Positions 12,960 to 23,658 of a stretch of DNA of 64,000 nucleotides are shown here, piece by piece. Position 1 is the stretch's first letter. Each line of letters starts with the position of its first letter. The DNA comes from Delphinus delphis. Its lineage: Eukaryota > Chordata > Mammalia > Artiodactyla > Delphinidae. The notes beneath the pieces were generated by a model, which had not been told where the DNA came from, made no database searches, and saw only the letters and a list, made by a program, of their open reading frames with translations. A program made the translations under genes and the position numbers. The stretch is from positions 85,645,604-85,709,603 of the forward strand of contig NC_082695.1 in assembly GCF_949987515.2 (NCBI RefSeq), given 5' to 3'.

Positions 12960-13240
12960 CTGCTGCTTTGACACCATCCAGCCCTTTCTTTCCTGACAAT
13001 CTAGCTCACTTCAGCTTAAGGATTACTCTGCCTTTCAGAATTCTTCTCATACTTTTTGAAAAAGCCTATTTTATTCCTTTTTTCTCTTGGGTTCTTTCTC
13101 AGTTCTCCATCTCATGAACCAGACTTTCCTAAGACTCCATTCTAAACTCTGCTCTTCTCTACTTATTCACATTATCTTGGGCTGTGATACCAGTCACGTG
13201 GCTTCAAGGATTACCTGACTAACGAACAGAGGGAAACAGG
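12960..13240 (+). mobile_element. L2 LINE fragment, sense (reverse-transcriptase region)
   Basis: The segment around 13147-13216 (GCTCTTCTCTACTTATTCAC, then TTGGGCTGTGATACCAGTCA, then GTGGCTTCAAGGATTACC) matches the L2 ORF2 stretch just before the catalytic YADD motif. Upstream CT-rich text fits the preceding L2 region. It is very diverged, with no intact frame. It lies next to a second L2 copy in the opposite orientation. Confidence 0.5.
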
Positions 13241-13679
13241 GGGACCAGTTTTGATCTGTGAATTAATGAATTTTGAAGTGCTTCAAAATAAATTACAATT
13301 TGCTCTAAATCATCCAAAAATATTTACATGTTAAAAAAAACTGTGCGCAGATATCACACTGTGAATGGTAAATTCCTTCTCCTTCCCTTTCCCATCTTCT
13401 TCAGCCCTTTCCCTGCTTTATCTGTTGGCATGTGACCATCCTGATTGTACCTCCTGCAGCAGATGAAAAGGGGTCTTAGTTTATTTGAAGTGTGTAAAGT
13501 CATTCTGCTAATAAGGAACAAGTACCTGTAGTAGTTGTCACAAAAGCACCAGTGGTGAATAGTAACAGTTTGTAGCAAAGATATTTTAGAGATTGTCATT
13601 GAGGAAACTGTCTAGCCCTTCAGGCTCTCCTACGCTCTCTGATACCGTTCTTCTGGTTCTAGATCGTTGACGCCACAAA

Positions 13680-14725
13680 TATTTATTGTGTCCTGCTCAT
13701 GTGCTCTAGGCTCTGGGACTCAGCTGGGAAGAAATCAGAAAAATATCCCACCCTCATGGAACTTGTATTTAATAAGAGAGTCAAACAATACATTTAAAAA
13801 GTCAAATAAAGGATATGTTAGATAGTGGTAAGCACCAGGGAGAAAAAGAAAGCAGGAAAGAGGCATCCAAAGCGTTGCCAAAGAAGGAGGTGACATTTCA
13901 GAGCAGTGCGTTGAAACGTGAAGATGAAGAGAAGCCTTTCTGGGAGAGAAGGTCTCGGGGAGGGAAGAGCACGGCCCCAGGATCCACGCAGAAGCTTGCC
14001 TGGTGTGTTTATACGACAGCGAGGAGACGGGCACGGGAAATGCGGAGACGGTGAGAGCAGAGACGTGAAGGGTGAGAGGCGAGCTCACGACGCACTCGGG
14101 GGTCACAGAAGGCGCTGGCCGTTCCTGTGAATGAGAGCGAAGATGTCGGAGATTTCTGAGCCGAGGAAAGACGTGACCTGTCTTATGACTGGCTCACTCT
14201 GGACACTGTTGAAAGTAAACAAGAGAAGTTCATGACGGGCGGGAAGCAGGAATGGTGCCAGGATAATGACCCAGGCCGAGAGGTTGGGGGCTTGGAGCGG
14301 GATGGGAGTAATGGAAGGAACGGTCAGGCTCTGAGCGTACTCGGAAGGAAGAGCAAACAGGATTCGCTGGTTGATCCCATGTGCGTTGGGAGCTAAAGAG
14401 AGGAGCCCAGGTGTTTGGTCTGAGTAACTGGGAGAACGGAGTTACCATTAACCAGGGGGTGGGGGGGGGGAGGGGAGCTGAGAGAGGGTCTCGGGAGCTC
14501 AGTCCAGATGTGTTCAGTTTCAGACTCCTGTTAGATAAGCACGTGGCAATATCAAGGCAATGGTGGGAGTTAAGGCTGGAGTTCAGGGCAGGCTTCTGGG
14601 CTGAAGATACAAATTTAAGAGTCATCAACATGGAGATGCTTTTTAAAGATGTGAGGCTTGTAGGAGCTGCTGAGAGGGTCAAAGGTTGAGCCCTAGACAT
14701 GCCAACAGAGGGCATGAGTCCCACC
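13680..14725 (-). mobile_element. L2 LINE, antisense, with decayed RT domain
   Basis: The plus strand starts like the complement of the L2 3' end (AAATATTTATTG, then CCCTCATGGAACTTGTATTT). It continues into GGAGGTGACATTTCAGAGCA and reaches the ORF2 reverse-transcriptase region. On the minus strand near 14610-14640, GTTGATGACTCTTAAATTTG corresponds to the catalytic YADD region (Tyr now His, first Ala now Val, both Asp codons visible). The adjacent SNRxLKLN motif is still readable. A 164-codon open frame (14724-14230) covers this region but switches between the ancestral frame and a shifted one, so it is a relic, not a gene. At about 1 kb this is long for L2 in this window. Confidence 0.8.
14455..14475 (+). 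other. G-run with G-quadruplex potential
   Basis: G5, T, G10, A, G4 in sequence. It lies inside the antisense L2 copy and is the densest G run in the window. Confidence 0.6.
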
Positions 14726-15838
14726 TACCAGCAGTGTTCACCATGACAGTCAGGGGAGAGCTTTGGGGGAGCAGGAGAACTTGAGGCACTGTCTTTCTGA
14801 GATGGGCTCCATCCTAACTGCAGGCACCCAGAGAAGACTTTGCAAAATCTCCTATCACAAGGATCCCCTTTAAATAGGTTGGAGTCAAACATGAATGATA
14901 GGCTAATTCCTATGCGCCCACTTGGACATTTCTAAAGGGGGGGTACATCTTGGGCACGTGGAAGCGTTCACGAGAGAGGGGGTGGCATTTGTGTTGTCAA
15001 CAAGGAAACCCCTTAATGGTCTACAGTTTCCAAACAGGGTCTCCTCAGGGGTCACAGAGGCAAACGCTAGTGCCTGGAGGCCGTCACCCCAGGCATCTGA
15101 GCTGAACAGGGCAGGGTCCCCCGAGGGTTCTCCAAGTTTGAAAATAACTCCAGGGTTGGCCAGTTCTTTGACTCTAGAGTTGCGTTTTTGAGAGGTGTTG
15201 GCTCGCAGTTTTCACATGTGAATATCCATCTGCAGAAGCTCACCTGTCTCCCTTGCAAAAGGAAGCAAATACATGCAGATCCAAGATGCAATGTGAGGTA
15301 CTGAGCAGATTAAGTTAAAAAATGCTTCCTGACACTCTAGAGGCCCCGATGCTAGACGTATTTCCCATCTAACTAGGTATTTGTGCTTAGTTATTAGGAA
15401 AAATGTGCTTAGCATTTAGTTCACCTTTAGTGTCACCTTCATTCTGTCCCCGTTGAACTAGTAGTTTTCTCCTCGGGAAGAGAAGAAGCTGAGCAAGGAG
15501 GGAGAGAGAAATTCAGGGCTGAGCACCGCGGCGTATTGATAACATCAGGTCCGGAGCCACAGAGAGGCCTTGCTCACATGCTAAATGGGAGAGGGGTGAT
15601 GCGTGGTCCCCTGGACTTTGTCTAGAAGAACGTCGACGTTGTATGGATCTACTGGCTCTCAGGAAGGACTGCATTCTAGTCCTTTTCCTCCATCATAAGA
15701 TGGACTCACATGAAAACCCAGCCGCCCAGCCCAGGACAAAACACTCTCGGTCAGTTCTGTTCTCTGACGAGGATGCGTGGGTTTTGCTTTCCATTTCTGG
15801 AACTTCCCCTTGAATGATGACCTTGATCAATTTAGAGG
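14726..15838. other. Unrecognised non-coding sequence
   Basis: No repeat, RNA gene or exon recognised. Frames are at most 89 codons and lack domain-like features. Confidence 0.4.
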
Positions 15839-15852
15839 AAGGTTAGCTTCCT

Positions 15853-15982
15853 CTTTTTTGGGGGGCTGGGTGGGCCATGCTGCGCGATACGTGGGATCTT
15901 AGTTCCCTGACCAGGGATCGAACCCACATCCCCTGCGTAGGAAGCACGGAGCCTTAACCAATGGGCCGCCAGGGAAGTCTCC
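15853..15982 (-). mobile_element. CHR-type SINE (short form), antisense, older copy
   Basis: The minus strand shows the tRNA-Glu-like head (CTTCCCTGGCGGCCCATTGG), the B box GGTTCGATCCCTGGTC and a short body. The A-rich tail is reduced to a few bases. Imperfect flanks AAGGTTAGCTTCCT (15839-15852) and AAGGATAGTCTCCT (15983-15996), 11 of 14 identical, look like an eroded target duplication. This makes it older than the copies with perfect duplications. Confidence 0.8.
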
Positions 15983-15996
15983 AAGGATAGTCTCCT

Positions 15997-17092
15997 TGGT
16001 TCTTGCTGATGAGGCTAATTCTTTCCACCCAATTCCAAGGCCAGTTAGCTTTGATCTGTTGGAAGGGTGATGACAACACTCTCTTCAAGTGTTTTGAACC
16101 TTGTGGGGCATTGGTCACAGGGAGGGCCGGAGAGAATAGTGAGACACCCCTTCATCCCTTTATCCCTCTGCCATCCTAGGGAAACGCCTTGCCCTGGACT
16201 CTTACATGGGCAGCATCACCTCCAGAAGAAGTGGCCCATTTATTTTGAAGAAAGTTCTATTGGAACTTCTTGGAAACCATTCTGCTGGGGGACTAATGGG
16301 GTTGGCGACAGCACCAACGCTGACAGAGGTCTTACACCAGGGCCGTTTTTAAGGACGTTAATCACTCTTTCAGAGAGGTTATCCTGGATGTGCCTGTTGG
16401 TTTAACTTTCTATGCATCTCTTCCACTTATCCTGAAGATTTATCCAACCAGGAGGCAAATCCCTTCACAGTTCTGTGCCTTTCTAAGTCATTCAAAACGC
16501 AGCCTTGGCAAGAGACTTAGTTGAAATCATCATTCCCCCCAAACTGTAGACTCTCAAGGTAGGATGAGCCAATGAGTGACAGACAGAACTGGGTAAGAGC
16601 TAGATTGCGTGGCTCATTACACACGGGGGCTGAGCGGACCCGAGGCAGGAGACTGGGAGGGAAGAGCCTCAGAATCGTACTGTTTCCAGCAACCCTCCTT
16701 CTCATTTTTTTTTTTTTTTTTTTTTTGCGTGTGTTTCTAATCTCAGGACATTTTCTGGTCTCTGGCCTCTTCATAGCCATAGGTGTTCAGAAGTGTGAAG
16801 CAGAGAGTTCTAAAGGCATTCAAGTCACCACCATAAATCTTGAGTGATTTTAGAAAGATATATAATACTCCTAAATGATGACATTTTTCCGGAAGATCGG
16901 TAAGACATTGCTTAGTGATATGTGGCCGGGCGGTTGTTTCTGTGCGGCAAACCTGAGGGACAATATCGAGCTAGCCCAGTATTTTAGGGCTGTTAGTGGC
17001 CATATGTTTTGTTTTTCATCTGCCAAAAATGCAGCTAAAGAGACTGGTCACACAGAAAATTGGTCTGCTTTATACCAGATCTGGCTGGGAAA
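15997..17092. other. Unrecognised non-coding sequence
   Basis: No repeat family recognised apart from a T-run at 16705-16726. Frames of up to 112 codons have no recognisable domain. Confidence 0.4.
16705..16726 (+). repeat. Poly(T) run, 22 bases
   Basis: An uninterrupted T22 followed by GCGTGTG. It could be the tail of a severely truncated antisense retroposon, but no SINE or LINE body follows and no flanking duplication is clear. Confidence 0.8.
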
Positions 17093-17108
17093 GGCTCCGG
17101 GATTTTTG

Positions 17109-17322
17109 TTTTGTTTTGTTTTGTTTTTTGCGGTACGCGGGCCTCTCACTGCTGTGGCCTCTCCCGTTGCGGAGCACAGGCTCCGGACGCACAGGCTCAG
17201 CAGCCATGGCTCACGGGCCCAGCCGCTCCGCGGCATGTGGGATCTTCCCGGACCGGGGCATGAACGCGCGTCCCCTGCAACGGCAGGCAGACTCTCAACC
17301 GCTGCGCCACCAGGGAAGCCCG
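17109..17322 (-). mobile_element. CHR SINE, antisense, perfect target duplication
   Basis: T-rich tail, then GCGGTACGCGGGCCTCTCAC, then the body, ending in the complement of the tRNA-Glu-like head (CGCCACCAGGGAAGCCC). A perfect 16-base target duplication, GGCTCCGGGATTTTTG, lies at 17093-17108 and 17323-17338, so the insertion is complete and fairly young. The pol III A and B boxes are readable on the minus strand. Three long overlapping open frames across it are SINE artefacts. Confidence 0.95.
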
Positions 17323-17567
17323 GGCTCCGGGATTTTTGATTTGCCATCAGAGCAAAAGGCTGGTGCGGGACCTGGTGTGTGGGGTTGGTGGTGAGGGGAA
17401 GTAGCCCAGTGTCTGAGAACTGGGTGACGGCATCTGAGAATGGTTCCGAGCATTTAAAACAGTTATTTGGGGGGAGGAGTGGCTGGATTTATTCCCAAAG
17501 ACTGTTTTGTACATTAACTAAACTTGTGATTTTATTTTTTTAAAGGGGAAGATTGATGGATTGCTTT

Positions 17568-17822
17568 TTTTAACATTTTCTTTCATACTGGAGTAGAGTT
17601 GATTTACAATGTCTTCTTGGTTTCAGGTGTACAGCAAAGTGATTCAGTTATACATATACATGCACCTATTCTTCTTTGGGTTGTCTTCCCATACAGGTTA
17701 TTACAGAATATTGAGTCGAGCTCCCTGTGCTGTACAGTAGGTCCTTGTGGATTATCTATTTTATATATACTAGTTTGTATATATTAATCTCAAACTCTTA
17801 ATTTATCCCCCCTCCTGCCCCA
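17568..17822 (-). mobile_element. Cetartiodactyl L1 3' end, antisense
   Basis: Same block order as the copy at 9.2 kb: AGAGTTGATTTACAATGTC, GTACAGCAAAGTGATTCAG, TATTGAGTCGAGCTCCCTGT, CTGTACAGTAGGTCC, then TTAATTTATCCCCCCTCCTG. It extends further 5' than that copy and differs at several sites, so it is an independent insertion. Confidence 0.8.
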
Positions 17823-18096
17823 AGTTTCCCCTTTTGTAATTTTAATCACTGATAGAAAACAAAACAATGCAAAAACATACAATACAAAGCTAGGACATAC
17901 CCAGCTGGGCAGGCCTTTCCTCTGGATCCCCAGAGGCCTTCGCAGGTGAGCGCGGGTTTGGGCAGCAGGTGGACAGGCTCGCTGCAGCTTATAGGCCAAC
18001 TCGGCAGCCACTGAAACTCCGGTGTGATAGGTGAGCTCGTTAAAATCATGCATGCGTCTGGCTTCCAGGGCTAATTATAAAAAGGCTAGGAGAGGG

Positions 18097-18274
18097 GGCT
18101 TCCCTGGTGGCGCAGCGGTTGAGAGTCCGCCTGCCGATGCAGGGGACGGGGGTTCGTGCCCCGGTCCGGGAAGGCTGGGCCTGTGAGCCATGGTCGCTGA
18201 GCCTGTGCGTCCGGAGCCTGTGCTCTGCAGCGGGAGAGGCCACAACAGTGAGAGGCCCGTGTACCGCAAAAATA
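18097..18274 (+). mobile_element. CHR SINE, sense, with internal deletion
   Basis: It begins GGCTTCCCTGGTGGCGCAGC, has B box GGTTCGTGCCCCGGTCC and ends GTGAGAGGCCCGTGTACCGC plus an A-rich tail. A target duplication of about 17 bases (AAAAAGGCTAGGAGAGG) lies at 18079-18095 and 18275-18291. Compared with the other copies here it lacks about 20 bases just after the tRNA-like head (the ATCCCACATG...GGAGCG part), so GGGAAG runs directly into GCTGGGCC. Confidence 0.93.
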
Positions 18275-18291
18275 AAAAAGGCTAGGAGAGG

Positions 18292-19411
18292 AGGGACAGT
18301 CTCCTGGCTGCACCGATGGAGATGAAAAGGAAAGAATGTTTCCTCCCGTCCACAGAGCGCTGGCAGGGCGTGCGTTCCTCATCACAGCCTCCCAAGACTG
18401 CACCCGGCACCGCACATCTGGAAAAGCTGCTCTGGGGCAGGTTACACCACTCACGACCTCACATGGACCTTCAGATACAGCCTTCTGGAAACCAGGAGGC
18501 TTGGAGCTGATGTGCACGTTGTTGAAAGGTTCTGATCAGTGGCGGAGGCCTCCAGAATTAAGGATGGTGTTTATAAAACCACAGTCGTATGGAACGCCTC
18601 CAGGCTTTCTTGCGGTGAGTTACCTGCTTTTGCAATTTGGTAACCAGCTCTTCCACTGACGCGGTGGCCCCTGCGTAGACAGGACTCACCCTATGAAACC
18701 ACCATCCAGAACAAATCCAGGAGGGAACTTGTCAGGAGTAAATGATGTCATACCCCCCAAATGGAAAAAGTGATCTTCCGGGAAAGCCACGTAGCACAAG
18801 CTTCCCAAATCGTCATGGTATCCTGGTGTACGTCCTGAATTCAGACATCAGTGCAGTTGGAGTTGTTGTATGCAACTTTGTCCGCACTGATTGTTTTATT
18901 CTCTTCAACAGAGTGATTTGCCAAAGGGAAAAACTGGGTCATTGTAACGATCCACTTCCCCGGAGTATGAAATAACACAAAAGTGCATGTTCTTAGATTA
19001 CGTGGAACTGCGTGGGGAGTCCAGCTAAGTCTCCAGAGCGGGACCAGAAATGGAGGGGTGGAGGGCAGTGAGGAGGGGTCTCTGAGGATGTGCATGAAAA
19101 TATCTCTTTTGTCAGAGATGATCGCCAACTTCTAAAATGTGCTTCTAACTGTGCAAACAAACAAATAGATCCACAGTTACCTACCCCAAATTGGAATGAA
19201 TTAAGAAAAAAGAAAAAAGTTCTATCGTGAGCTTTTTGCATGGTAGAAATACGGAGGATCGTTTTCTTTTCTCCTTTTCTGCTTTTTCCAAACTTTCCTT
19301 AATGAATACAGAGTCCTTTTACAGTTAAAAGAACACCTTATATTAAAAAATCAAATTATTCTAGAGCTCAAGACCTGGAAATACATTTCTTATCATGACC
19401 TTGTGTCTTTT
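18292..19411. other. Unrecognised non-coding sequence
   Basis: No repeat or exon recognised. Frames on both strands overlap and are at most 107 codons. Confidence 0.4.
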
Positions 19412-19500
19412 AAATATCGAATGAGTTAACACATATAAAACGCTTGCAATCGTGCTCAATGATGTTAGCAACTATTGTTATTGTGATTATTATTATACAT
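19412..19500 (+). mobile_element. MIR 3' end, sense
   Basis: GAATGAGTTAACACATATAA, AACGCTTGCAATCGTGCTCA and ATGTTAGCAACTATTGTTAT follow the end of MIR (weak match to the usual AAAGCGCTTAG...CTCAATAAATG order), finishing in a (TTATTA)-rich stretch. Confidence 0.55.
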
Positions 19501-20814
19501 AAATGATATGTAATTCATATCCATAATGGTTAAAGAAGTAAAAATGTCTCAGAAGTCCTGGCTTAATATCGTCCAATAACAAATGACTTATGAAAAATCT
19601 TACATGTAAACGTAGAAATATCAGACATCAAGATTTTTCCCTCAGCTCCCTCCAGTAATGGTTCTACCACACTTTCCAGTGCCAGGCTTGAATCTGCCCT
19701 GGGCCACCTCAAGACCCAGAGACTAGCACTGAACCTACGGTGTCTATGACCAGTCAGTCCATACTTTCCCCAAGTTAATTTGCTTTAACTAGACATTAAT
19801 AATAATAATCGAAGGGGTTCATCCCTTCCATAGGAATCAAGGCAGTGAACTGAAGTGTGATATTGTCTAACTCTTTGAGGCCGAGGGTTGCTTTGTGGTG
19901 TCATGTAAATTGTGTATCTACTTTCTATTTCAAAGGTATGAGGAGAAAGAAGGTCATCCTACCTCTTACATCCTATAATCTGGTGAACACAGGATTAGTT
20001 CTTACCATAGAAATTGATAATTGTAGAATTAAATACAGTTCCCAGGAAAGTCAAACCCCTACGCACATCAAAGGTTCACAGAAGTTTTCCTACAATTTAG
20101 CTGTGTAGCACATGAGTTTTCTGAATCTCCATTCAGCTGTTTCAAATGCTGGCTTTAAAGGGTCCCCTGAGTCCTATAGAACACCCGTGATTATAAAAAT
20201 ATTTAAAGCCACAGAAAGAATATATAGCTGTGCAGACACATGTGTTGATTTACTGTGTACCGTGGTTTGATGCACACTGGAAGGTGAGGTTTCAGGCTGA
20301 CAAAACCTCAAAGTAGCAGGCTTCAATCCATATATTACAGTACCAGCCCCAGAAAGGGAGCAGGGCCTAAAACAAGACGATAATGTAGGGTTTCTGAAAA
20401 CTCCTCTACATAAGCAGGAGACAACATAAAAAGTTACATGACTATTTATGTGACATGAAGTCATATTCATAGTGATATGACCACATAAATAGTACTGTGA
20501 ATTTTTGGAATATGGAAATTAAAGAAAAATATTTCAAACCTAAACCATATATTATGAAAAGTAACAAATCTTCCCAAATGTCATTATAAAAAAAGATGAC
20601 GTGGGAAAAGGGACAAGTTTCTAGAAATATCTATGAATTTTCTTTCTTGATGAAAATTTCATTTTCTTAAAATAGCTCAAGATTTTATATATAGTAAATG
20701 TATCAAGAAAAGAGATAGCTTAGGGTTTGGGGGGGATGGTTTCTATAATTTTAGTGCTCATGTTGAAATATTACAAAATACATGTGTTCGTTCACTTGCT
20801 GCTTTCTGTATGGA
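19501..20814. other. Unrecognised, AT-rich non-coding sequence
   Basis: No repeat family recognised. No frame longer than 98 codons. Confidence 0.4.
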
Positions 20815-21185
20815 ATCCTGGTCTAGAAAGCCCTCCTTGCGTCTCCTCCACCTATGTCTCACCTTTGCTCACTGATCCCCAGCCACCCTGGGCTTCCTTC
20901 TGTTTCCCACGCTTGTCAATCCTGTCTGGTTGGGACCTTTGCACTTCCTGTCTCTTTATCTGGAATGTTCTGAGCTCAGATTTCCCCAGATCAGACCCCT
21001 CTTCCCCTCAGAGCAGTCTAACCTTTCCCTGTACCATCCTGGACTTTCCTCTTTAAGGGGCAACCAGCAGGAACCTCTTTCTACATGATTGCAGGGTAAC
21101 CCCAGTGCCTTTTTCAAATCAGTTTTCTCCCAATAAGAAGATACTGAGGTCCATGAGGACAGAGAGAAGGACAAAGAGAAAGACA
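20815..21185 (+). mobile_element. L2 LINE 3' region, sense
   Basis: GGGACCTTTGCACTTCCTGT, TCTTTATCTGGAATGTTCTG and CAGAGCAGTCTAACCTTTCC follow the L2 3' order (the GCCTTTGCACTTGCTGTTCC, CTGGAATGCTCT and AGAGAGGCCTTCCCTGACC hallmarks). A diverged AAGATACTGAGGTCCATGAGG lies near 21137. The frame is broken. ORFs at 20727-21056 and on the minus strand are shadows. Confidence 0.7.
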
Positions 21186-23298
21186 CGAGAAGCTGTATGA
21201 TGTTTGAATTAATTTATAATAACCTAAGAACGGCGCTACAGACATAAATGGTACATGGTACATGCGTGGGTCATGAGCCAACAAATTAATGAAGTTATAA
21301 AATAAATGAATGAACATGTTCAGCTGATATGAAATACAAGGATTGCATTGTGGGGAGTCCCTAATAGGTTTTTCTTATGAAAAATCAATCATGAATGGCC
21401 AAAATAGAATATGTACAGAATAGAAACTAAAGATCTATTTGATGAGATATAACTGTGTCTTTAACATTCCTATCACCATACTTAAAGCCCTCAGAAAGCT
21501 TGAATTTGTAAACACTGATTACAAATGGATATTATACGTATTTACTGACAGTGTTCAAAAAGTGTAGGAGGTTAATTATTGATACATTACACAGAGTTCG
21601 ATATTTTCATTACGAGTATCATACCTCGTTGGCTATAAGCGGGAACAGTATAAAATCAATCCACTGTTAACTATTTGTGAACTCGTGCACTTAAAGATTT
21701 GAATATCTGGCTGTGCTATACAAAGACTAAGTGATTTTGAAACATTAAAAAAAGTTTTCTTTCCCACAGCCATTGCTGGATTGTTAAAGTTTGTGGAGAA
21801 GAGGTTATGAATTGTCACATGTATTTAAACCAGTTTATACCATTTTTCCTTATTATTGTAAGTAGATTATTTAATAAAATATCATGTGAATCAAAGTTAC
21901 TCTTTCTATGAAAAATAAATTGAATTTTTAAAAAAGACAATAAAGTTGAGAAGAAATTGCTGATAACTGAAGTGTGGACAGGAAAGCTACTCATTTTTGG
22001 AAAAAGAATCTCAAAAGTACAAGATTCTGCACTTCAATTGCTCCACAAATTTTCTCATTCTCTTTCCACTTGAAAGTAATGTTAGAAGAAAACAAAGGAT
22101 GAACTGGGGTGTGGTTCATGCAAAACAAACAAAAACTGATGATGAATCTAACCTCAAAAAGGGTCTTGGCCTCATTGGTGAATGAGTTTAGGCTTATAAG
22201 TTTTGGTTAAAATAAAGAAATTTAAGTTACATGATACTTTTAATGATTTGCCTTGTCAATGTCTCTGATAAGAGGACTTCAACTGTACTTCAACAGAAAT
22301 AGACAATCGAAAAATATTTGAGCTTGTCTTCTCATGAATAAATATGCAAAGCTTTTTTGTTGTTAACTAGAACAGGAAAGAACAATTTATCAGAGCTTTT
22401 ATATTTTATGCTACTCAGTTATTAAGGCTAACCATTTGTTCAAGTTGTTTTACTTTAATAAAGTCTCCAATGATAAAGATGAAAAAAATGAATTGGAACA
22501 AGTTCCTTGAAAAAAATCCAATTGACATCCAATTACCTTATTAGCTTGACAGGATACGAACTGGCAAGGACGATACCTTACAAAATTCTAAGGAAAGAAA
22601 ACTTGAACCTAAAATTCCAGCAAAAGCAGTGATTAAGCATGAGAATAAAAAAGAAAACAAAACAAACAAACTAAAAAACTCCCCAGTTATAAAAGGCTTG
22701 GAATGTTTACTTTATCTAGAAAAGTCAGTCTGGGAAAACCCCTCCCAAAACTGGATGTGGAGGGGTAGAGGAGAGCTGGATAGTAGGTGAGCACATCCAT
22801 TTCCTCACCTTTCATTACAGGGGGAACCAGATAAAATCCACAGATCAGCACTTTATACACTTTTGGACTATTTGGTATTGTAATCATGTCTATGCATTAT
22901 GTGTACAAAATATTTAATTTTATTAAAAAAGCGCTTCATAATATAGTAATATCTTCAAGTCATATGGTGCCTTACGGTTTACAAAGAAATTACACCTACG
23001 CTGTAAAACTTTCCCATAGCTTTTCCTAATCCATCATTCCAAGAGCTGAATAAAGCAGAAAAAACAGTAAGATTGTTCATAAGAGAACTACAAACTTTAG
23101 GACCCTATTTTAAATTGTCTCTTTAAGGAAATACTGTTTTGAAAACGTATGTAAAGACATTTAAAATTCTTCAACTTTATATTTCAATTTACTAACAATT
23201 TTAAAGCCAACTTTAAGAAAAAGAACACTTTTAAAATTATGAAAGCTTAATTAGGCACCAAAGTCAATCTTTATTTAGGATTAGAAAAGAAATCACAA
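21186..23298. other. Unrecognised, strongly AT-rich non-coding sequence
   Basis: No confident repeat. At 22960-23010, TGGTGCCTTACGGTTTACAA resembles the MIR-related text often seen in reverse, but the match is too short to call. Confidence 0.4.
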
Positions 23299-23313
23299 AA
23301 TTTTACAGATTTA

Positions 23314-23643
23314 GGGACTTCCCTGGTGGCGCCGTGGTTAAGAATCTGCCTGCCAATGCAGGGGACACGGGTTCGATCCCTGGTCTGAGAAGATCCCACA
23401 TGCCTCGGAGCAACTAAGCCCATGCACCACAACTACTGAGCCCGCACACCACAACTACTGAAGCTCGTGCACCTAGAGCCTGTGCTCCGCAACAAGAGAA
23501 GCCACCGCAATGAGAAGCCCACGCACCGCGATGAAGAGTAACCCTCGTTAACTGCAACTAGAGAAAGCCTGCGTGCAGCAACGAAGACCCAACACAACCA
23601 AAAATTAAAAAAAGGATAAGGCTTTTTGATGAAACAATTAAAA
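23314..23643 (+). mobile_element. CHR-type SINE (long form), sense
   Basis: The head GGGACTTCCCTGGTGGCGCC and B box GGTTCGATCCCTGGTC are followed by an extended body with repeated CACAACTACTGA modules near 23427 and 23450, then CTGTGCTCCGCAACAAGAGA, ending in an A-rich tail. Flanks AATTTTACAGATTTA (23299-23313) and AAATTTACAGATTTA (23644-23658) differ at one base and are the target duplication. The body is about 100 bases longer than the common CHR copies here. An overlapping minus-strand frame at 23433-23696 is an artefact. Confidence 0.88.
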
Positions 23644-23658
23644 AAATTTACAGATTTA

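Noticed and set aside
14230..14724. 164-codon minus-strand frame as a functional reverse transcriptase gene
   Set aside because: It is a fragment of a dead L2. The frame departs from the ancestral one around the catalytic motif and the domain is incomplete.
16875..17394. Overlapping 154- and 132-codon frames
   Set aside because: Both run through the CHR SINE at 17109-17322; the open length comes from the GC-rich SINE body.
18046..18517. Minus-strand frames of up to 143 codons
   Set aside because: Largely the reverse strand of the CHR SINE at 18097-18274.
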